Shown: one piece after another, positions 34,276 through 49,900 of the stretch
Layout of the letters: every line of letters starts with the position of its first letter
How positions within the stretch are numbered: position 1 is the stretch's first letter
Assembly: GCA_023846275.1 (NCBI GenBank)
Contig: JAIUJO010000083.1
Span: 1,941,037-2,005,036 of the forward strand
Origin: Vanilla planifolia
Lineage: Eukaryota; Streptophyta; Magnoliopsida; Asparagales; Orchidaceae
Direction of reading: 5' to 3'
Length of the DNA stretch: 64,000 bases
Made by a program: the position numbers and the translations under genes
The notes under the pieces: generated by a model
Told to the model about the DNA's origin: nothing
The model's input: only the letters and a program-made list of their open reading frames with translations
The model's database searches: none

Positions 34276-36814
34276 CACAAAAAACACACCTACACAAACA
34301 CACACATACATGCACATGTGCACACACTTTCATGCACACACACACCTCCACACACACATGCATGCACATATGAACTCACACATGAATGCATGCACACAGA
34401 CAAGAACAAACAAGTACACATTAACAAACACAAGTGAACATGCGCAGTAAATGCAAGCACATACTTGCATTCACACATACACACAAAAACATGCACAAAC
34501 ATGTACTTGTACAGGCATACATACACACTCACATTGACATATGCACACATGGACATATGCAAGCACACATAAATGGTTGCACACATGCACGCCCTCCGAT
34601 GCACATACATAATTTCACATACAAATTCACATCAAAACACATGCACACATGCATGCTCATAAGCACAAACTCCTCATATGCTCACAAACACAATCCCATT
34701 CACTCACACACGCATACATGCATACACACAACTATGGAGGGACATGCATCTATACACAAAACATATGCAAATGTATGCACATGCACAGACATGCATGCAT
34801 AATAAAATAAGGGCACACACATGCACACACACACACACATGCACATCCACACACATACACACACACACTTGCATGCGCACACACATGCACCCCCACAAAA
34901 GAACACACACATACAAACATTTATGTACACACTTGTGCATATGCATTTACACATGCATAAGCATGCATGCACTCACTTGCATGAAAATGCATGCACACAC
35001 ACAAACAAATGTACATATATGCATATGCATACACTTACACACACATGCACCTACACACATGCACACAAATAGACACATGCATGAACAAATGCACAATCAA
35101 GGAAACACACACATGCATCCACATATACACATACACATGTACACACGCATGCATGTAGACATGCACATAGACATAAACACATGCATAGACTCACCCACAC
35201 TCACATATATGTGAAGACACACGCACATACATATACATGCACACACACACACACAAATGTGCCACACACACATGCACGTGCATATACATGTTCACCCACA
35301 CACACGTCTAGACACATGCAAGCACACACATACCCACACACATGCACGCACTAGTGTGCACACGCACACAAATGCAAATAGACATAGGCACACAAACATA
35401 CGAGCATGCACACACACATTAGTGCACATGCACACCAATGTAGTCATATGCATAAACACATGCTCAGATTTTATGTACACATACATGCATGTGCACCTGC
35501 ATATGTACACATATATGCACATAAGTAAGATTACACATACACACACATACACACACAAGCAAACACACACTCATAGTCTTGCATGTGTATACACAGACAG
35601 AAATATGCACACACACACGCACACTTATATAGTTATTCACACATGGATATGAATATACATAAGTTCTCACACACATACACACTCAATAGCATGCATTCAT
35701 ACACATATACACACACACATGCACACACTGTTATATACACACTTGCACATAGACAAATGCACACACGCATGCACACATGCACATGCATATGCATGCATGT
35801 ATACATAATGGTATAATCACATATGTGCATGCACACACATATTCACACTCATGCATGCATGCATATATGCACACACACACATAGAAGCACACTCGCACAC
35901 ACTGATACTTGCACACATGAACATAAACAAAAGTGCAAATGCATACATACATGCATGGGCTCACACACTTATTGACACAATCACATGCATGCACACACTC
36001 GTGCATGCACAAACACATACATAAATGCATGCAAATACACACACACATAGACATGCACACGCATCCACACATATGTTTGCATGACCTTGTAGACAATTTG
36101 CACACACATACACATACACAAACACATGCATGCACATCCACATGTACACATATGCACACACATACACACACACATACACAAACTCATATGCACATGCATA
36201 CACATAGGCACACACCCCACATGTATTAGCGCATGTGCATTCACATGCACAAATATGTGCAAATATACACATAAGCACACCCAAAAGCACATAGATGCAT
36301 GCCCTTGCATGCACACACAACTTGCACTCATGGATCTACATACACACACAACCAAAGATACACGCATAGACATGCACACATACACACATGCAAACACATA
36401 TAAACATGGACACACATCTACATAGACACATGCATATGTAGACACACATTTTCACACCTATGTATTCAAACAAACACACTTGTACACACACATTTGCACA
36501 CATATATGCACATATCCAAAAAACACACATGCATATGCACACCATTAATAATATAGAAACAAAAACATTCACATATGCACACATGCACACACACACACAT
36601 GTGCACAAGTAGATGCACACCCATGGGCACATGCACACATGCACAAACATTCACACATAAGCAGTCACATGCATACACACATGTACAAACCCAAATGAAT
36701 ATTCTTATGCATACACACAAGCATAAACATGTGTACATGCACACACAACACATGCGCCCATTCACACACAAAGTGCATGCATGCACACATGCATGCACAC
36801 CTACACATACACAT

Positions 36815-36832
36815 TCTCTGTCTCTCTCTCTC
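36815..36832. repeat. CT/GA microsatellite tract
   Basis: A pure pyrimidine run (TCTCTGTCTCTCTCTCTC type, one G) interrupts the alternating array. It is one of only two clear homopyrimidine tracts in the window. Confidence 0.85.
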
Positions 36833-37753
36833 ACACACACACGCATGCAAGCACACACGCATTCACACACAAAAACATACCCATACACACACCCCCTACA
36901 CAAATGTCCACACAAACACAAACATGCATGCACACATGAACAAACATGATGACAAACACATATTTGCATAGCCACACACACACCAATAAACCCATGACCA
37001 CATGCCTGCATACATATACAAACAAACACACACTTGCAAAGATACACATTTGAACACTTGCATAAATGCATAAGAACAAACATGCATAGACACACACTAT
37101 CACACATGTACACATGTATGCACAAGCATGCATGCATTCTCATGCACTCACGTTAGCATGCACACACACAAAAACACAAATGCACACATGCACACAAAAA
37201 TAGACACAAACATAAAGCACACATGCCCAAAAACATGCACACACGCACACACACATATGCATACAAGCACACACGGACAAATACAGACACAAACACATGT
37301 GCACACACTCATGCACACAAGAAAAAATACACATAAACACCCACAGACATATACATACACATGCACATCCAAACATAAGAATTTGCTCACACACGAACAT
37401 GCAAAAATGCACACACAGACTCACATACCCGCACATGCAAGTGCACAACATGAACACACATGCACATGCACATGTACACACACATGCATATGCACCCACA
37501 CCCACTCCTGCTAATGCACACAAACACACACACATAGACTCATGCATAGAAACAAACCCAAACACAATCACATATACAGAAACATGAATGCACATATGCA
37601 AACAAGCACACATGCACATGCTCAAATAGAAACACACATGCACAAGCAGTTACTGATGCATATAAACACATGTACCCAAACACATGCATGTACGTGTACA
37701 AATATGCACATGTAGACACATTCATAAAAACATGCACATGCATACACATTCAC

Positions 37754-37767
37754 ACCCCCGCCCCCCG
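37754..37767. repeat. C-rich spot with CG steps
   Basis: The sequence CACCCCCGCCCCCCGCATGC stands out in a region that is otherwise poor in CpG and in runs of C. It is the most GC-dense point I noticed. No function is evident. Confidence 0.7.
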
Positions 37768-38084
37768 CATGCATGCACACATACATAAACACATACATAT
37801 ATGCACAAAATGCACACACATGACACACACAGTTGCTCATGTACATGTGCATGAACAAGTGTGAACCCAAACAAAAAAAAGTAAACACACATGCACAAAC
37901 ACACACATGCACGTACGTAGGCATACACACATGCACACACATAAACACACACACAAATATGCACACAAATACTTGTACACACACATGCATGTACACATAC
38001 ACAAATATGCACAATGGCATACATATGCAGACTGATGTGCACACACAGACTCACACATAGACACACATACCCATGCATATTCTT

Positions 38085-38575
38085 GAAAACATACACATAT
38101 GCACGTGCACACATGCACAAACAGACATGTATGAACACAAACACATGGATAGTCTAAAATTCATGTACAACTACATAAACACGTGCAAATATGTACTCAT
38201 ACACACACATACTCATATGCATGCACACACATATGTACAAATACAAAGATGCACGTGTGCCTACATATACATAGTTACACACATATACACATGCACCTAT
38301 ATGCTCACTTACACACATGCATGCATATGAACACCCACTCTTACACATATGTGAACATATGTACATAAACACACATGCATGAACACACACATGGATAATC
38401 ATGCATACATACACAATCAGTGAAACATAGACATAAACACTCACACACACATACTCATATGCATGCACGCATGCACATATGCACACACATTCACAAATAC
38501 AAAGATGCATGTGTGCCACACATACATAGGCACACGCACACAAACACATGTACTCATATCCTCACTCATGCATAT
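38085..38575 (+). repeat. Imperfect tandem duplication, period about 245 bp
   Basis: Two adjacent units share ordered words: ATGAACACA..CACATGGATA near 38,128 and 38,373; ACACACATACTCATATGCAT near 38,203 and 38,445; and ACAAATACAAAGATGCA near 38,237 and 38,490, followed by GTGTGCC. Small indels separate them. This is the longest local tandem duplication found and is younger than the 18-kb-offset duplication, judged by the length of its matching words. Confidence 0.8.
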
Positions 38576-41500
38576 GCGTGCACATGCACACACTCTCACA
38601 CTCCCACACACATACATTTATATGCACACATGAACATGCATATAACAACACCAACACACACACACACATACATACATGCATACACAAGTACACATACATA
38701 CATGCATAGCACACATAGAGGAATACACAAGCACATGTACTAACATATACATGCATACACATACACACACACTAACAAACATGCAAACATGCACACACAC
38801 ACATGCATACATGCATGCGTGTGCATACATGTGCAAGCACACACAGATCTACACACATACGTGAACAACACACACTCTTGCTCGTGCATAGACGTGTGCA
38901 CATAGATATGCACACACTTGCATACATGCACTTAATCACAATCACATGCACATGCACATTAACACACACTCGTCGACACACACATAGTGCCATGCACTCA
39001 CACATGCACAACACACTCAAACAAATGAATGAACACACATGTGCACCCACACACATACAAATAAGCTTAACACACACAAACCCACACACATGCACATGCA
39101 CACACATACACACACAAAACACTCATAAATATGAAAATGGATAGACATGCACAAGTGCACAGCATACAAAAACAAACTAACACCCACACACACTCACTTG
39201 CACTCAGATGCATACATATCTAGGCACACAAACAACCACATGCATGCACATGCAAAAGCACATGCACAAAAATACACACACGTACTCATAGTCACACACA
39301 TGCACTCATATGTGCATGCAAACACATGATCATATGCACCCATGCTTGCATATGCACATGCATACACATGCCAACATAATGGTACACAAACACACACACA
39401 CATGTCCACACATATGTATACATATTGACATACCCACACACAAGCACACACACACATGCACCTACACACCTATAACCACACCCACATACATGCATGCACA
39501 TACACACACAACACATACACATAAATAAACCCACACATATGCACACTCACACACAATACACACATTTGCATGGATAAGCAAACAAACACATGAGCATGGA
39601 CACCCACACATAGTTGCACGTACACCCACTCACCCATACACACATGCATGCATATACAAGCATGTACAAAATAATTACACACAAAATCACATATACGCGC
39701 ATGCATATACATGCTCATACACACACATGTGCATGCACACACCAATGCACACACACATGCAGACATACAGACACATACACATGCATACACATGCATGCAT
39801 GCAAGCACACAATCACACACATGTACACACACATATGCGAACACACTCATGTACACACATGTGAGCACAAGCTGTTGCACACACACACATACACTCTTAA
39901 ACCTGCACAACCATGCACTTGCTCACACACACATTTAGACACACATGCACATGCACAACCTCCACACAAAAATGTTCACACACATACACAAAATTATAAA
40001 TATGCACACACACACATGTGCATGATGACACAAATGCATACATATGCACACATAGACACATACATGCACACACATTCCCAAAAAAATAGACACAAATACA
40101 AATGTATAAGCACCTACGTACACATATGTGCAACCACTTAGACAAACTCACACATGAACACACAATCACACATGTGCACAAAAACATGCACAAACACATG
40201 CACACTAACATACACACATGTGTAAGCATGTGTAAACACACACATGCAAATGTATCAACACACGTGCAAGTACACATACACACGCATGTATAAACACACA
40301 CACCTAGATGAACATGCACAGACACATGCATAAGCATGCACACTGGCATATGCACACATGCATACATGCACAAAAACAAACACATGCATGCATGCACATA
40401 GACACACCTATACGCAACCATACACAAATATGCATGTAATAGAAGCACATACACACAGCCATTCATACACACCCACACGCAAACATGCACTCACTCACAC
40501 ACACACAAACATACACATTGATACATGCACATGCAAGTGCATACAAATGCATACACACATGAACACCCACACTCTTGCACACAAACCTATACACACACAT
40601 ACATATGCACATGCACACACAAACACACATACATATGCACATGTGCACGCAAACACACATGCACCCATACACATCTATAGACATGTATGCATGCAAAAAT
40701 GTGCATACACGCATGCCCATGAGCATGCAAGCATGCACACAAGCATGCACACATGTATACACATAACAAAAGTGTATGAGTATACATGCATGCACACATA
40801 CACACATGCATTCATAAACACGCACACACATGCACACACATACATATACACCCCCATTAACATGCGCACACATGTTCACAGATGTGCACATGCACACAAA
40901 CACATGTACATAGACACACACTCACACAAGCACACATGTGCGCACACACACACACACACACTCACATGTACACAAATTCACAGACATATTCACACACACA
41001 CATGCACATAGATAAACTTATGCACATAGACACACATGCACATGCATAGACATAATCACACACGTATGCTCACACACACACAAACATGTATGCACTAGTG
41101 AACACAAGCACTCACGCACATGAATGCACATGTGGGCATACACATGCACGTGAACACACATGCACACACTCATAGATACACACACAAATAGATACCCATG
41201 CACACAAAAGAACACACACACACACAAGTAAAAACACACGAACACATGAGTGTACAAAAGTATATGCACATAGAAATAAACACATATGCCTAATCACACA
41301 TATCTACATGCACATAGAAGTACACCCGAACAGACCTAAACATACGCACCCATATAGGCACACACACACACATTTATGCAAAGAAGAACAAAAATACAGA
41401 CACACTCAAAAGTTTGCATTGACACACAAACATGCACGCACACACACATGCATGGACCTACACTAGCACACAAACATAGATGCACATGAGCCAGAACACA

Positions 41501-44500
41501 CATGAACACATAAAGAAACACACACATGTACAAACCTACACACATGCATGCACAAGAACACATGTAGTCATACACAGATGGACTCACACATAGACACACA
41601 TAATCCTACATAAGCACACACACACTAGTGCACATCTACATGCACACACATGCACACTCACACATATATACAGACACAAGTACACTTATGCACACACATA
41701 GAAACATGCACACATGGATGCACACACATACACATGGGCCTGCACACACATGAACATGCCTACACAGACAACAACACTAGCAAAAACAAACACACGTGTA
41801 TTCACATACAAGCACACACACATACCAATTGACATGCAAACACAAGCACATGCACTTCCACTCACACATGCAAACACACATACACACATGAATGTACACA
41901 CACATGCTTACACTCACACATATGCACACACACATGCACAAACATACACACAGATGCACACATATGCACATATACACATACATAAACTTACACACACACC
42001 CACACATGCTCATGCCTACGCATGCACACAAACATACATACATGCACACACAGATGTTGACATGCACATACTCACACACATATATGTTTGCACAGATATA
42101 CACACACTTGTGCACTCAAGCATAAACACACACAAATATATACACACATGCATGTGTACATGCACACATACACACATTGACATTAGCACACATAGATACC
42201 CACAAGCATATAAGTACATACATGTTTGCATGCACAAACACACACACATACTTACATGCTCAGGCACACACATGTGCACACATGCACATATAGATATCCA
42301 AATGAACACACACAAAAACGCTTACATACAACACCTAAAGACAAATATGGAGAAACATAAATATGCACCCACTTATATGCATGCACACGTGTCCATAAGA
42401 ATAGACACACAGGCACACATGAACACATGTGCTATGAACACACACGCATATACACACATACTCGAGTATCAATGCACATAGGCATAAGCACATGCACAAA
42501 TTATATGCACACACATACAAACACACATGCAAATATGCATATGCATACACACATGCATAGCAAAGCATGCACACACACACACACACACACGTGTACCAAT
42601 GCATGCACATGCACACACACACACGCACGCACTCACATGTATAGGTATTTGAACACACACTTAAGCGTAAGCACACACACATACATACACATACACCCAT
42701 GAACAACACACATAAGCATGCTTACACACATATGCAATCACACACATCCACACACACATAGGCTCAAACACACCCATACAAGTACATGCTCACACATACG
42801 TAGAAATTTATAATTGCAGACATGAACACATAATCATACATACATGCACATGCTAAAAAACATACACACATTCACACACACACATACAAACATACTTAGA
42901 TGCATACACACACACAAACATACAAACTGACACACTGATGTATGCCAATGCACAAAAAAAACACACATAAAAACACATGCACACCTATATCCACACACAT
43001 GCTCACGCACATGTACACACATGAACGTAGACTCACATGCACACAACCAAGAACACATGCAAAAATACATGGCCACACACACCAACTCAAATGCACATGC
43101 ACACACATATCCATACACATATGCAAGCACACATACATGCACATAGTTAAACATGTTCATGAACTAGCACATATGCATATAGAAGTGCTCACATAAATGC
43201 ACCTACAAACATGCAGATACATATGCATGTACACACATAGACATGCACACAAATGCAAACACAAATGTACAATCACACACCTACGCATGCATACATGTAC
43301 ACATGAACACACACACATGAACAATCACATGCATGCACCTACACATAAACATGTGCATGCATGCAAACATAAACATGCATACAGTACACACACTCTCATG
43401 TACACACAGGAACACATGCACAAACAACCACACAATCCCACACCAATGAACACACACAAACACACATGCACAGTTGTGCATGTAATCACATGCACATGCC
43501 CACACTTGTGCATGTGTTCACATGGATGCATGCACACAGATGAAATAACATGCATAAACATAACCCCACACATGCACACACATGAACATGCTCTCACACA
43601 CAAACCCAAACACTCACACACACACACACACATATCTATCCATACACATGCACGCAGACACATGCACACACTCAAAGAGACAATTATATAGACACAAATG
43701 TGCACAACAGCAAACACACATGCACACATAAGAACAAATGCACTCACACACATAGACGCACTCACAGAGGAACATAGACACATGCATAAGCACAAACACA
43801 CATAAGCAAACATGCACAAAAGTTGACACACATGTATGAGAACACACGCATGTGTGCGTGCACACACTCATGCATACACATGGATTGCACACACAAACAC
43901 ACACACGCATGCATTACATATGTAAACAAACACAACATGTGCTCGAACACACACACGCATAGACATGCACAAATACAAATACATATGCAAACAGATACAT
44001 GCTCATATGCACCTATATGCACACACTTGCATAGACACACACAACTTCGCACATGCACAAGCGCACACACATGAGCACATGTCCACATACATACATGTGC
44101 ACACAAACACACGTGTGGATGCACACACATACATGCATATACATAGTCATGCATTTGGACACAAACACATCAACACTAGGACAAACATGCACCCACACAC
44201 TCCTATATGCAAACACACACATATGCACACACACACTCAAAAGCACACAAAGCCATACATGTACACATGCATACACACATACATACACACATACACACAC
44301 AAACACACTCATAGACATACACATAAATACAAGTGCATACACATATGTACACATCTGCATGCACACAAATACACACACACAAACATGCACGTACTGTAAC
44401 ACACATGAACATACATGTGCATGCACAAACTCACTTACACATGGACATATGCATGGACACACATGTACACACACACTCATGCATACATAAGAACACGTGT

Positions 44501-44696
44501 TAGTAGACATAAGGATGCACACACATCCATGCACACACACATGCACACACATGCACACACACACATTTGATCACATGCACATTCACACTGATACACACAT
44601 GTGTTCACACACACACACACACACACGAATAGCGACACGCACCCAAAACAATGAACACATTTAAATGGTTTTGTACACACACACATATGCATAAAT

Positions 44697-44716
44697 ATTT
44701 GTGTGCTTGTGGGCTG
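44697..44716. other. Brief TG-rich burst within the CA-rich block
   Basis: About 20 bases (TTTGTGTGCTTGTGGGCTGA) run in the opposite orientation. They follow an AT-richer word, AACACATTTAAATGGTTTTG, at about 44,655. It could be the smallest of the orientation switches or simple mutation noise. Confidence 0.5.
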
Positions 44717-45332
44717 ACATGCACACACACTCATGTATGGAGATGCACACCTACATGTGCAAACACATGCATAAACACAAACCTCCACACACTCACACTC
44801 ATGCACATATACATATATGAAAACCTCCACTCACACACATATGCAAATGCACACACACATAGACATGTACTTTCATACACCTACATGTACACACAGTTAT
44901 GCACAAAACAACACACACACACATGCACACACATGCATAATCACACTCTCACATACACACAATGAGGAACATAGATATGAACCATCACACACATGCAAAC
45001 ACAAGCACAATCACACAAGTGGGCACACATACATGCACACATGCATGCATGCAAATGCATATGCTTGGTCACACAAACATAGATGCACAAAACACACAAA
45101 CATATTCACACATGTACAAATAGACACACACACACACACAAATTTGCATGCATATACACACACATCTACACGCAGACCCACACACTCACCTTGGCACACA
45201 TGCAAATGAACAAGCACCCATGCACACACACCGCACAGGCACACCCAAACATGCAAACAAACCTACAAACATATGCACACACACATACACATTCACACAC
45301 AGACATGCACATGGACACACACACACACACAC

Positions 45333-45366
45333 ATAAAGCGTATGATATTGATAGATAAGCACTAAT
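45333..45366. other. Short non-repetitive AT-richer word in the array
   Basis: About 34 bases (core AAAGCGTATGATATTGATAG) break the CA pattern between two CA-rich runs. No coding potential or recognised site is visible. It may be a remnant of sequence older than the array. Confidence 0.45.
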
Positions 45367-46582
45367 ACACATGTGCACACATGCATGTACACACACAATA
45401 AAACATATACACTTGCACACACACGTGCCCACATGTACACACAGAAAAACAAAGTCATGTATGCACACTAACAAACACATGGATGCATGCATAAGTAAAT
45501 ACACACACACACACGTGCACATATGAACACACACATAGATACACACACACACAAACACATGCACACCCATACATATAAGCTTACACATGCACATACACAT
45601 ACACATGCACATTCACTCACATGCATATGCATGCACACCTACACAAATACATATAAACATGCATAGCACACTCACACACTTACATACACTTGCATTCATG
45701 CACAAATAGACACACAAATAAACACACATGCACACATACACACGTGTATACGCACACACATGGATGGTTGGTTGCATGCTCACACATTATGCACAAATGC
45801 ATGTACCAATACACGCACATCCATAAGAACAAATATGAACATCAATGCATAACACAAGTCCACATAGACACACTAGCACACATACACGCACATACACACA
45901 CACATGCACTTACCTACACACATAAACATGCATATGCACATACATGCACATGCACATGCACACATAAGAACATGCATAGGTACACTCACATTTATATACA
46001 CAAGAATTGTCTCATAGACATGCACACTCACAGGAATACACACATGCATAAAAACACACACATATGCACATGCATGCACAAATACTAACATATATACACA
46101 CATGTGCACACACATATATGCATATGCACATTCACACATGCATACATAGACATAGAAATACACTTGCATATGTATACACAAACACCCACTTACTCACTCA
46201 CACACATGTAGATACACACATGCACACACATGCATAAGCACACATGTGTGCATGAACATCCACAAAAACACACACATGCTCATATGCAAGCAAACATGTA
46301 CATACACGACACACATGCACATACATACGGAGGCACACACAAGTACACAAACACACACGCACACACACATATACACACTCCTACACACACGTGCACACAT
46401 ATGCATAGATATGTACATGCACACACATTCATGGAAAAATAACATGCACACACATACGTGCATGCACATATGCACATACATACACACAGGTAACATGCAC
46501 TCACACATGCAAGCATACATGCACAAACAAGCACTTATGACACACATGCACATGCATACACAAATGCACATGCACACATGCA

Positions 46583-46661
46583 TCTTTTTCTTCTTCTTGT
46601 TCTTCTTCTTCTCCTTCATCGTCATCATCTTCTTCTTATTCCTCTTCTTCTTCAAAAGAGG
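46583..46661. repeat. TTC/GAA-rich triplet tract
   Basis: About 70 bases of TTC, CTC, ATC and GTC triplets form a nearly pure homopyrimidine tract on the + strand, followed by AAAAGAGG. On the minus strand it reads as GAA/GAT/AAG triplets that would encode Glu/Asp or Lys runs, but the frames merge into array repeat on both sides, so no gene is supported. Mirror-like homopurine-homopyrimidine DNA of this kind is known to be able to form intramolecular triplexes. It is the clearest foreign simple repeat inside the CA array. Confidence 0.9.
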
Positions 46662-46738
46662 ACATGAACACACACACACACGCAAATATACAAAAATGCA
46701 CACACACACATGCATACACATATATGCTCACACACATG

Positions 46739-46763
46739 CACACACACACACACACACACACAC
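46739..46763. repeat. Longest pure CA run seen
   Basis: An uninterrupted CA dinucleotide run of about 25 bases. That this is close to the longest in tens of kilobases shows how thoroughly the array is interspersed with ATG and ATGC. Confidence 0.8.
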
Positions 46764-46915
46764 GTGCACACACATGCATGCACACAACAACACACATGCA
46801 ACATGCATGTAGACACGTGTAAAAGCACATGCACATATATACACAAAAATACACACATGCACATGCAAACACACAAATAAATATAAACAAACACACACAC
46901 ACACATGCACTCACA

Positions 46916-46966
46916 CATGCATATGTATACTCACGTGCAAATGCAAGCATGCATATGTATACTCAC
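46916..46966 (+). repeat. Tandem duplication, period 32 bp
   Basis: The word CATGCATATGTATACTCAC begins at 46,916 and again at 46,948, separated by a short variable spacer. It is a local duplication at the left edge of copy 2 of the long duplication. Confidence 0.8.
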
Positions 46967-46979
46967 ATATGCACACACA

Positions 46980-49900
46980 CACACACACACACTCTTGCAC
47001 AAGAATATGTACACAAACCTATGCATACCTGCAAAAACATACATAAGCACATAGACACTTGTACACATAGATGTATGCACATGACAACATAAGTCCACAC
47101 ACATACAAAGATAAGCATGCACACAAACACTAATGTACATAAATGCATGCACACACACACACACACATCAACAACATGACCCACGCACACTTACACATAA
47201 ACATACAACACACATGTTCACAAGCACGCACTCAAGAACTCTCATGCAAGCACAAACACATACACAAACACACATATGGACAAACACACATATGCATGCA
47301 ACCACCCACACACAAACAACATTCACATTGCACAAACACACATGCATGCACACATAGAGATGCTCACACACAAGCACACAAATACACTTTGATGCACATG
47401 CACACCAAATTACATATGCACACACGCATCCACATATACATGTGTGCATGCATGCATGCACACATGTGTAAAGATAGTACATGCACATACACACAAACAC
47501 ATGAGCACAAATGCACATGTGCATGCACCATATACACACATGTATGTGTGTGTGTACACAAGCACACACACACCCACACACTCAAACACACAAAAGCACT
47601 AATGCACCCACTTACACACATATTTGCATGCCTTCACTCACACACACATGCATGCATGCAAGCAGACACTCACACAAATACAAACATAGACACCCTCACA
47701 CACACACACTGTCACACATGCATTTATGCATGCCCATAAACTTATAAACCTACACACATATGCACATACACTAACATTCATGAGCATGCACAAATGACAT
47801 ACATGTAGACACAAATGCATATGCATGCACACACACTTACACAAATGCATATGCACAGCCACACATAGACATGCACCACCACCCCACACACAGCTGCACA
47901 AAAGTATGCACACATGGTCATATGCATAAGCATGTACATGCACAAAAAAAGCACACCTACAAACACACATAAGCATACACACAAATACACTTGCACAAAC
48001 ACATAGGCTCACACACACAAAATAACATAACCACACCAACACATATGTCCATACATATGTATAGCTCAAACCCTTACACACTCATATGTGCACACACATA
48101 CAAATGTAAAAACATGCTAACATACACACATGCATGCACAAACAAACACAAACACCAACACTTATGCACACACAAATGTTTGTGTAGACAAACACACATG
48201 AACACACACCCAAAAGCAAACGTGCATGCACCCATAAACATGCACACACATACACACACCGACACACATGCATGCACGCACACACACATACACACATCCA
48301 TGTGCAAATACACATGTGCAAACTCACACAAGTCCAAGTATGCACACACATACACATTTGGATGCTAACATTTGCACAAGTAGGAACACACACTTAAGCA
48401 CAAACATGTACATGAACAAGCACATGAACAAACATAAATGACCATGCACACACTTGTACACACATGCAGACATATTCACAAGTGTACATAGGCACCCATG
48501 AACATGTATGCAGTCCTACACACATACACACAAAAACCTACACACACACATGCAAGCATGCATGCACACTCACATTCCTACACCCACAAACACACATATA
48601 TACACACTTGAACACACATGTGCAAGCAAACACAAACACACATGTATGCATGCATGCATACAAAAACGCACACCTATACACACATGTGCTCCTATGAACA
48701 CACACACAAACAAACACATGCACACGAACATTGACACACATGCACTCAAACAAACACATACACACATATGTAAAGGAACACAAAAAAGAAAATGTAGAGG
48801 ACACACAAATGCACATGCACACACAGACAAACACATACACAAAATCACACTCACAGAGACACACACATGTGTACACACACAAACACACAATAAAAAACAT
48901 ATTCTTGCACATGCACTTTCACACACATGCACATGCACTCAACACACACAAGTGTGAACATGTGGTCACATACACACTCTCACATAAGCATGCCAACATG
49001 TATACATGCACACATCAACATTATACACACACCAATATACACTCACATACAAATGTATACATGCACATACACATGTACACACAAAGGCTTACATACATGC
49101 ACATATACGCAAACACACTAACCCACACATGCAAACACACGCACACATGTATCCACACAAGAACACACATGCACACACACACATAAACACACACACATGC
49201 ACATTCACCCACACATAATCATACCCATGCACATACACACACACACATACACAAACACAAACACACAAGCACACATGCTCAAACATGCATGCATGCACAC
49301 ACACACACGCACATATACACATATGTATGCAACCATATCCACATACATTCATACACACACATATACATGCAAAACACACACACGTATGTATGTAAACATG
49401 CATACACATATCCATGTACAAGCATAGACACTGACACACATATACACATGCACCCATTCACACAAACTTGGCACACATTCTCATACACACACATGTACAT
49501 TCATGTACGCATGTATACTAGCATACACACACACACAATTGCACACAAAAATGCACACACATGCACATGCAGGCATACAAACACACATGAACATACACAC
49601 ACATAAATATGCTCACACACATGCACATGCATATACACACATGCATGCTCTCACACAAACACATACATAAACAAATGCATGCATGCATGGACATGCATAC
49701 ACACACACTTGAGCATAAATACATTTGCATACATATAGACGTAGGAATGCACACATGCCTATAGGCACATTCACATGGAATAATGCTTGCACACACATAC
49801 CTATACACACAAAAGTGTACCAACATACACGCATGCACATATTATGCACACACAAACACAAGCACACATGTGCTTATGTATACACACACATATGCACTAG

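Noticed and set aside
46194..46721. Minus-strand Lys/Glu-rich frame over the TTC tract as an acidic or basic protein
   Set aside because: The charged run is only the triplet tract read in frame. Both ends merge into CA-repeat translation, and no gene structure is visible.
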